DNA of 64,000 nucleotides from Xanthomonas vesicatoria ATCC 35937 (GTDB lineage Bacteria; Pseudomonadota; Gammaproteobacteria; Xanthomonadales; Xanthomonadaceae): assembly GCF_001908725.1 (NCBI RefSeq), contig NZ_CP018725.1, positions 2,852,001 through 2,916,000 of the forward strand, given 5' to 3'. The notes below the pieces were generated by a model that ran no database searches, was not told the origin of the DNA, and saw nothing but the letters and a program-made list of their open reading frames with translations. The position numbers and the translations under genes are program-made. This document shows positions 58,493 to 64,000 of this stretch, piece by piece (positions within the stretch are counted from its first letter, which is position 1; each line of letters starts with the position of its first letter).

Positions 58493-59161
58493 ATGACGGA
58501 ACAACTCGTTATCCACAGGCATGACTATGATGCCGGGAACCAGGGTCTGAGCTGGGCCCGCATTATCGGTATTGCTTTTGTAATTGCCCTGCACCTCACT
58601 GCACTGATGATGTTGCTGATCCCTGCAGTGGCGCCGAAGGCTCCGGCAGAGAAGGAGCGCACCACCATGGTTACCTTGGTGGATGCACCGCCTCCTCCCC
58701 CGCCGCCGCCGCCGCCGCCGCCGGAAGACAAGCCGCCACCGCCGGTCAAGAATCTGTCGCCGCCGAAGCCGTCACCGGTTCCGCCGCCGCCGGAAGCTCC
58801 GGTGGTCGACGTTCCCGAACCGCGTCCCAGCGATATCGTCACGCCGCCGAGCCCGCCGGCTCCGCCGCAACCGCCGAGTGACATCGGCGCCAGTGTCGAT
58901 ATCTCGTCCAAGAACATGAACCCGCCGAAGTACCCGCCGGCTGCATTCCGTGCCGGTGTCCAAGGTGAGGTCATCCTGATCGTGGATGTGGATGCCAGCG
59001 GCAACGTGACCAATGTGTCGGTCGAAAAGTCCAGCCGCAACCGCGACCTTGACCGTGCCGCGATGGACGCAGCACGCAAGTGGAAGTTCAACGCCTCCAC
59101 TGTCAACGGGCAGAAAGCCGCCGGACGTGTCCGCGTCCCGGTCAACTTTGCTCTGAACTGA
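58493..59161 (+). CDS. tonB: Energy transducer TonB
   Basis: 222 residues. A cytoplasmic/membrane start (SWARIIGIAFVIALHLTALMMLLIP, with the His that couples to ExbBD) precedes a Pro-rich periplasmic spacer that includes twelve consecutive prolines encoded largely by CCG, then the C-terminal TonB domain: PPKYPPAAFRAGVQGEVILIVDVDASGNVTNVSVEKSSRNRDLDRAAMDAARKWKF. It transmits the proton-motive force to the TonB-dependent receptors, including those at 20.1 and 36.9 kb. Confidence 0.97.
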   Translation: MTEQLVIHRHDYDAGNQGLSWARIIGIAFVIALHLTALMMLLIPAVAPKAPAEKERTTMVTLVDAPPPPPPPPPPPPEDKPPPPVKNLSPPKPSPVPPPPEAPVVDVPEPRPSDIVTPPSPPAPPQPPSDIGASVDISSKNMNPPKYPPAAFRAGVQGEVILIVDVDASGNVTNVSVEKSSRNRDLDRAAMDAARKWKFNASTVNGQKAAGRVRVPVNFALN

Positions 59162-59246
59162 TCCCACGGGCCGGCCACGGCCGGCCCAGGATCCTGTCTT
59201 CCTTTCGCTCCACCCTTCATCACCACACACAACAAAGGTAAGCGTC

Positions 59247-60008
59247 ATGCTGCAGGAATTCTTTATCGCCGCCGCTGCAGGGGGCTCCAATCCGTCGGCC
59301 GCTCTGTCGCAGATGGGCTTCGAGCACTTGATCACCGAAATGACCTCCAGCCCCGGCGACTTTGCCGTGTCTTGGGTCGTGTTGATCACCCTGATCGCTA
59401 TGTCCGCCGCCTCCTGGTACTGGACTGTCATCAACATCTTCCGCGCCACCCGCCTGAAGAGCGCGGCTGACCGCGTCACCACCGCGTTCTGGGATGCCCC
59501 GAACGCGCAGGACGCGATCCGTGCCATGGAAGAACAGCCGGCTTCTGAGCCGTTCTCGAAGATCGCGCTGGACGCAGCCCAGGCTGCTGCTCACCATCAG
59601 CGTGCCGAAGGCAGCACCGGTGGTCTGGGCGAGAGCCTGAGCCGTTCGGAGTTCGTCGACCGCGCCCTGCGTCAGGCCGTGACCCGCGAAAGCACCAAGC
59701 TGCAGTCGGGCATGACCCTGCTGGCGACCGTCGGTGCGACCGCGCCGTTCGTCGGTCTGCTCGGTACCGTGTGGGGCATCTACGGTGCGCTGATCAAGAT
59801 CGGTGCAACCGGTTCGGCCTCGATCGATGCCGTGGCCGGCCCGGTGGGTGAAGCGCTGATCATGACCGCGATCGGTCTGTTCGTTGCTATCCCGGCCGTG
59901 TTCGCGTTCAACTTCTTCTCCAAGGTCAACAGCTCGGTGATCGCCAAGTTCGACACCTTCGCCCACGACCTGCACGACTTCTTCGCCACCGGTTCGCGCG
60001 TTCGCTAA
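59247..60008 (+). CDS. exbB: TonB-system proton-channel subunit ExbB
   Basis: 253 residues, MotA/TolQ/ExbB family. Three membrane segments; the conserved LLATVGATAPFVGLLGTVWGIYGAL and EALIMTAIGLFVAIPAVFAFNFF helices line the proton path. It follows tonB by 85 bases with its own AAAGG site. Confidence 0.97.
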   Translation: MLQEFFIAAAAGGSNPSAALSQMGFEHLITEMTSSPGDFAVSWVVLITLIAMSAASWYWTVINIFRATRLKSAADRVTTAFWDAPNAQDAIRAMEEQPASEPFSKIALDAAQAAAHHQRAEGSTGGLGESLSRSEFVDRALRQAVTRESTKLQSGMTLLATVGATAPFVGLLGTVWGIYGALIKIGATGSASIDAVAGPVGEALIMTAIGLFVAIPAVFAFNFFSKVNSSVIAKFDTFAHDLHDFFATGSRVR

Positions 60009-60054
60009 TCCGGTCGTAAAGAACGCCTTCGCAACGATTTAGACGGAGCCCGTT

Positions 60055-60477
<423 letters not shown>

Positions 60478-60480
60478 GCC

Positions 60481-60894
60481 ATGGCATTTAGTACTGGTGG
60501 AAGCCGTGGGCCGATGGCCGACATCAACGTCACGCCCCTGGTGGACGTGATGCTGGTGCTGCTGATCATCTTCATCGTGACTGCGCCGATCATGACCTAC
60601 CCGATCGCCGTGGATCTGCCGCAGCGGGTGCTCAACCCGCCACCGCAGACGACTGAGCCGCCGCCGCCGATCGAATTGCGGATCGACGCCAGCAACCAGG
60701 TGTTCTGGAACAACAGCCCGACGCCGGTTGATCAGTTGCAGCAGAAGATGGAAGAAGTGGTCCAAGCCGATCCGACCAATCAGCCGGAACTGCGCATCGA
60801 TGCAAATCAGGATGCGGAGTACGAAGTGATGGCGAAGGTGCTGGCCGCTGCGAAGAACTCGCAGATGAAGAAAATCGGCTTCATGCAGCAGTAA
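60481..60894 (+). CDS. exbD2: Second ExbD (ExbD2)
   Basis: 137 residues, starting three bases after exbD1. It shares the [22 protein letters not shown] helix but has a different periplasmic part with a [17 protein letters not shown] linker. In X. campestris exbD2 is, as I remember, dispensable for iron uptake but needed for the plant response and pectate-related induction. A terminator follows. Confidence 0.95.
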   Translation: MAFSTGGSRGPMADINVTPLVDVMLVLLIIFIVTAPIMTYPIAVDLPQRVLNPPPQTTEPPPPIELRIDASNQVFWNNSPTPVDQLQQKMEEVVQADPTNQPELRIDANQDAEYEVMAKVLAAAKNSQMKKIGFMQQ

Positions 60895-60938
60895 ACGTAT
60901 CTGCAAGATCGCAACACAACAGTCATGACGCGACTGCA

Positions 60939-60966
60939 ACGCCACCGGAAACGGTGGCGTTTTTTT
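60939..60966 (+). terminator. Terminator of the tonB-exbBD cluster
   Basis: Perfect 9-bp stem ACGCCACCG/CGGTGGCGT with a 4-base loop and seven T. Confidence 0.92.
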
Positions 60967-61157
60967 ATGCCTGCTCCATACGGGTTGGTAACCGCGCATT
61001 CGCGGGCTCGATTACATGAAAAAGCAGTGGACCGCCACGTTGCCAGCGCGGGTACTGAGAGTTTTCAGAACGGTTTAGACAGCTGACAACCTGCTGTACT
61101 CACCCTCAGGCAGGCACCGGCGCTGTTGGAATGGCATGTGCCACTCCTACGCTCCGC

Positions 61158-61217
61158 TTCTGAGCGCGTCGTCCATACCCACATAACCACTACTCGCTAC
61201 GTTTTGTTAGCCGCTCT
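61158..61217. repeat. Degenerate intergenic repeat, left copy
   Basis: TTCTGAG(C/T)G(C/T)G...CA(T/C)ACCCAC...CTAC(A/G)TTT(G/T)(G/T)TT(A/G)GCCGCT in the same order and spacing (with two small indels) as 62467-62528. The two copies flank the third exbD gene. Confidence 0.65.
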
Positions 61218-61670
61218 TAATGCAGAAGACTGCCTCTTGCTGATAATGCAGATGGCGCCGACTTTATCGCTTAGAGATTGTCTTTAATCACGCGCACAGC
61301 GCTGAGTTAATGACGCTTGCTCATAATGCGGGCAAGGTGGTGCATGCGTGCACAGGTTCCGGCATTGCACGTAGCCAGACGACAATTCGCTAGGTACGAA
61401 GGTGAGATGTGGCCGGGTCACGGATCAGAACGGTTAGGCGATCAGCTAGATCGCTCGCTCCAACATATTGCATGCGGCCGGACCAGAACTCACAGGGTTA
61501 TGTCATCGGCGATACGTCTACTTGGGCACGTGATTCTTTGCAGGGACACGCCGCCCGCACGTTCAAGACCGCTTGTGCTGCGACCCATCTCGGTGCCTCC
61601 TCCAAGGGGCATTGCCAGGTGTATGCTCGGTCATGCAGCACCCACGATCACAACAGCACCGGAGGCAGTC

Positions 61671-62078
61671 ATGGCTTTCAGTACGGTAGGGAATCGGGGA
61701 CCACTGGCGGAGATCAATGTCACGCCGCTGGTGGATGTCATGTTGGTGTTGTTGATCATCTTTATCGTCACCGCGCCTATGGTGACACGCACGATGACGC
61801 TGGACTTGCCGCAGCCCCCCAGCCAGCCGCGCGTGCAGCTTGAGCCGCCCGAACCGATCGCTCTGCGGCTTGATGCAGATGGCCAAGTGTTCTGGAATGC
61901 CAGCCTAGTGAGCCTGCAGGACCTGCAGCCGCGCTTGATTGAACAGATGCGTGAGACGTCAGGCAACCAGCCCGAGTTGCGCATCACTGCCAGCCAGGAC
62001 GCCGAATATGCGGTCCTGGCCAAGGTGCTGGCCGCCGCCAAGAACGCGCAGGTAGAGCGCATCGCCTTCGTGCAATAA
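61671..62078 (+). CDS. Third ExbD paralogue
   Basis: 135 residues: [42 protein letters not shown], the membrane helix and Asp of ExbD, then a [20 protein letters not shown] linker and [26 protein letters not shown] C-terminus. It is closest to the exbD2 copy in layout. GGAGG precedes the ATG at 61671; the longer reading frame before it lies in non-coding sequence. It is separated from the tonB cluster by a terminator and 776 bases, with no exbB of its own nearby. Confidence 0.92.
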   Translation: MAFSTVGNRGPLAEINVTPLVDVMLVLLIIFIVTAPMVTRTMTLDLPQPPSQPRVQLEPPEPIALRLDADGQVFWNASLVSLQDLQPRLIEQMRETSGNQPELRITASQDAEYAVLAKVLAAAKNAQVERIAFVQ

Positions 62079-62643
62079 GTCGCGAAGAACCGTGCGTGCA
62101 GGTGCCCGATTGGCTCGCGCAGCGTGGCTCGATGTGCTGCGTGAGCCGTACCGCAACGGCGTGGAGGCACTGCAGCACTTCTCGCCCATCCGAATGGCTT
62201 GCTGTGGCGATGGTTGCCAACGTCACAAGCCGCTGGTTGCGGTTGATCCTTAGCCGCAGCCCGCGGCGTGCCAATTGGCCGTCATGGTGCCAAGCGACGT
62301 TCTTCGCTACGCCAAACCTGTCCGTAACCAATCACCAGTGCGGCGTCGCGAGAGCACTTTGCAGATGCGAAGCAGTTAGCAGACTAGAGCCGTTACTAGG
62401 ACTATAACGCTGCCGCTAAGTGGTGTGGCTGGTGCTCGGTGCGGCACGCAGTACGTGTACATTTCGGTTCTGAGTGTGCCATGCACACCCACCCGACTAC
62501 TGCTCTCTACATTTGGTTGGCCGCTTAGAAGGCGCATACGAGCGTGTTGCATGCGCATCGTAGATCCCACCACTATGTGCCCGCGCAACGTTGGTGAAAC
62601 AAAAACGAATACGAAAATACCGCTACGAAAACCGCGCAGTGGG
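62079..62643. other. Intergenic region with repeat
   Basis: 565 bases between converging genes (exbD paralogue and pdxJ). It contains the right copy of the repeat described at 61158-61217. I see no supported gene. Confidence 0.5.
62467..62528. repeat. Degenerate intergenic repeat, right copy
   Basis: Same sequence pattern as 61158-61217 and same orientation. A shorter piece with a similar end (TTTGGTTAGCTGCTT) occurs at 41987-42001. Confidence 0.65.
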
Positions 62644-63411
62644 CTACGTCTGCGTGCCGACGCTGCGTAGCAGCTGCACATACGCACGCACGGTTGCGTC
62701 CAGGCCTGCGTACAAGGCCTCGCTGATCAGCGCGTGGCCAATCGATACTTCCAGCACGCCGGGCACGTTGGTGAGAAAATCGCCAAGGTTGGCTTGCGAC
62801 AGATCGTGCCCTGCATTGATTCCCAACCCCGCGGTGGTGGCACGCCGCGCGGCGTTGGCAAACAGGTCCAGTTCGGGTTGCGGCTGGCCGCTCGCATACG
62901 CCTGCGCATATGGACCGGTATACAACTCGACACGGTCCGCCCCCAGCGCGCCGGCCTGGGCAAGCCGCGGATTGCCCGCATCCACGAACAGGCTGACCCG
63001 GCTGCCCAGCGCCTTGAATGCGCCGATCAGCTCGCTCAGTTGGGTGGTGTCCTGCGCAAAATCGAAGCCGTGGTCGGAGGTCAGTTGCCCATCGCTGTCG
63101 GGGACCAGGGTGACCTGCTCGGGACGTGTGGTACGGCACAGCTCCAGCAGCCCCGGATAGCCGTCGCGCGATGGTGCGAAGGGATTGCCTTCGATATTGA
63201 ACTCGACACCGTGTTCGCGCGTGAGTGCGCTCAGCGCCAGCACGTCGTCGGCGCGGATATGCCGCTGATCCGGACGCGGATGCACGGTGATGCCATGCGC
63301 GCCGGCGGCGATGCAGGTGCGTGCCGCCTGCAACACGTCCGGGTCGTGCCCACCACGGGAATTGCGGATGACCGCGATCTTGTTGACGTTGACGCTGAGC
63401 TGGGTGGTCAC
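62644..63411 (-). CDS. pdxJ: Pyridoxine 5'-phosphate synthase
   Basis: 255 residues. The last step of the DXP-dependent vitamin B6 pathway, condensing 1-deoxy-D-xylulose 5-phosphate with 3-amino-2-oxopropyl phosphate. TIM-barrel motifs include [61 protein letters not shown] and [13 protein letters not shown]. The start is a GTG at 63411, because the upstream ATG is in another frame. The small membrane protein ends twelve bases upstream. Confidence 0.97.
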   Translation of the reverse strand: MTTQLSVNVNKIAVIRNSRGGHDPDVLQAARTCIAAGAHGITVHPRPDQRHIRADDVLALSALTREHGVEFNIEGNPFAPSRDGYPGLLELCRTTRPEQVTLVPDSDGQLTSDHGFDFAQDTTQLSELIGAFKALGSRVSLFVDAGNPRLAQAGALGADRVELYTGPYAQAYASGQPQPELDLFANAARRATTAGLGINAGHDLSQANLGDFLTNVPGVLEVSIGHALISEALYAGLDATVRAYVQLLRSVGTQT

Positions 63412-63422
63412 GACATGGTTCT

Positions 63423-63692
63423 CTAAGCTTGCGGCTCGCCGTCGCGGGTTGCTGCAAGCGCCGCCGCCTTACGGGCCTCGGCCAGCTCGCGCAGCCGGCG
63501 CAGTTCCGCCGGGTCAATCATGCTGCTGGTATCGCGCTGGGTGTCGTCCATGCGCGCGGCGAACCAGCCCCGGGTCCACAGCAGCAGCAGCACCAATGCC
63601 ACCAACAGCGACATCACCAGCAACCACACGTGCGGCGTGCTGAAGGCCAGCACCAGCGCGCCCAACGCCATAAGCAGAAACAGCCAGTGCAT
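63423..63692 (-). CDS. Small membrane protein upstream of pdxJ
   Basis: 89 residues. Two hydrophobic segments (about 3-18 and 22-42) precede a charged, probably cytoplasmic tail ([30 protein letters not shown]). No family is recognised. It is in the same direction as pdxJ and ends twelve bases before its start, so the two are probably co-transcribed. Confidence 0.75.
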   Translation of the reverse strand: MHWLFLLMALGALVLAFSTPHVWLLVMSLLVALVLLLLWTRGWFAARMDDTQRDTSSMIDPAELRRLRELAEARKAAALAATRDGEPQA

Positions 63693-63762
63693 GACAAGCT
63701 CCCCAATGAGTGGCGGCAGTGTAGCGCCGCGCCCGCTCCGGTTCCACGTGGGCCGGGGCCGC

Positions 63763-64000
63763 TCAGAGCAACGGCGACAGCAGCCGTGCGAAGGCTTCGG
63801 GCAGGCGCGAGCGCCACAGCGGACGGCGACGCACGAAGCGCACTTCCTGCGCCCGTTGCATGTCGGTGTCGATCATTCCGGCCAGCTCGGCGGCTACCGC
63901 CTGGTCGCGGAACAGCATCGACAGCTCGAAATTCAGCCGGAAGCTGCGGCTGTCGAAATTGGCGCTACCGACAATGCAGACCTCGTCGTCGGCCAGTAGC
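63763..64000 (-). CDS. Cardiolipin synthase / phospholipase D family protein, C-terminal part
   Basis: Only the C-terminal 79 residues lie in the window; the gene continues beyond it. The sequence CIVGSANFDSRSFRLNFELSML is the segment that follows the second HKD motif in cardiolipin synthases, and the tail (MQRAQEVRFVRRRPLWRSRLPEAFARLLSPLL) is also typical. The stop is at 63763-63765. Membrane segments and catalytic HKD motifs are outside the window. Confidence 0.85.
   Translation of the reverse strand, partial: LLADDEVCIVGSANFDSRSFRLNFELSMLFRDQAVAAELAGMIDTDMQRAQEVRFVRRRPLWRSRLPEAFARLLSPLL

Larger units (their letters stand above)
60895..61670. other. Intergenic region before third exbD
   Basis: 776 bases. 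After the terminator there is no convincing gene. It has the left copy of a degenerate ~60-base repeat (61158-61217), whose partner lies at 62467-62528. Confidence 0.55.

Noticed and set aside
61317..61670. Long N-terminal extension of the third ExbD
   Set aside because: The extra ~118 residues have no family similarity, and GGAGG precedes the ATG at 61671.
63741..63754. Fourth parS-like site (GTTCCACGTGGGCC)
   Set aside because: Two mismatches, both in one half-site, and 11 kb away from the cluster; below the standard of the other three.

Overview
The window is about 64 kb of high-GC gammaproteobacterial chromosome that spans the replication origin. Gene content points to Xanthomonas: the order rpmH/rnpA/yidC on one side and dnaA-dnaN-recF-gyrB on the other, a tonB-exbB-exbD-exbD2 cluster shortly after gyrB, two large TonB-dependent receptors, and a secreted protein that resembles AvrXca/Svx. 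The protein sequences of DnaA and its neighbours also look like those of the X. citri/X. campestris group. The species is an inference. I see no tRNA, rRNA, CRISPR array or intact insertion sequence.

Layout. 0.2-2.7 kb: three tandem tail-collar (MDP-like) genes, a GNAT acetyltransferase and a DUF6916-type protein. 3.1-7.3 kb: a complete six-gene mlaFEDCBA operon for outer-membrane lipid asymmetry, ended by a strong terminator. 7.3-8.1 kb: a visibly AT-richer FRG-domain gene, probably acquired. 8.1-17 kb: glutathione peroxidase, a Cys-rich lipoprotein, RmuC, an oxidoreductase divergent from a LysR regulator, a GST, an amino-acid permease and small unknowns. 17.4-23.1 kb: a GH92 mannosidase and a TonB-dependent receptor, probably a glycan-uptake pair. 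23.8-34.2 kb: a GAF-PAS-GGDEF protein, glycerate kinase, a dipeptidase, the Svx/AvrXca-like protein, RlmI, and a TerC-family protein behind a yybP-ykoY (Mn2+) riboswitch. 34.7-40.2 kb: rhomboid protease, periplasmic glycerophosphodiesterase, a second TonB-dependent receptor with a possible Pho box, and a class A acid phosphatase; the last three suggest phosphate scavenging. 40.4-47.2 kb, all leftward: mnmE, a very unusual deacetylase/caspase/EF-hand/TPR lipoprotein, yidC, rnpA and rpmH.

From 47.4 kb the replication genes run rightward (dnaA, dnaN, recF, gyrB), so genes on the two sides mostly point away from the origin. The dnaA-dnaN gap carries DnaA boxes and an AT-rich stretch. The unusually long dnaN-recF gap carries another set, and a 23-bp perfect sequence with its AT-rich flank occurs once in each gap in opposite orientation, so it brackets dnaN. 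Three parS-like palindromes lie from the dnaN stop to the end of recF. Then follow a CPBP protease, an M48 lipoprotein, a TPR protein, tonB-exbB-exbD1-exbD2, a stand-alone third exbD between two copies of a degenerate repeat, pdxJ, a small membrane protein, and the C-terminal end of a cardiolipin-synthase-like protein cut by the window edge.

The strongest candidates for undescribed biology are the deacetylase-caspase fusion (42.1-44.8 kb), the mirrored origin-like element around dnaN, and the three-collar-protein cluster at the left end.
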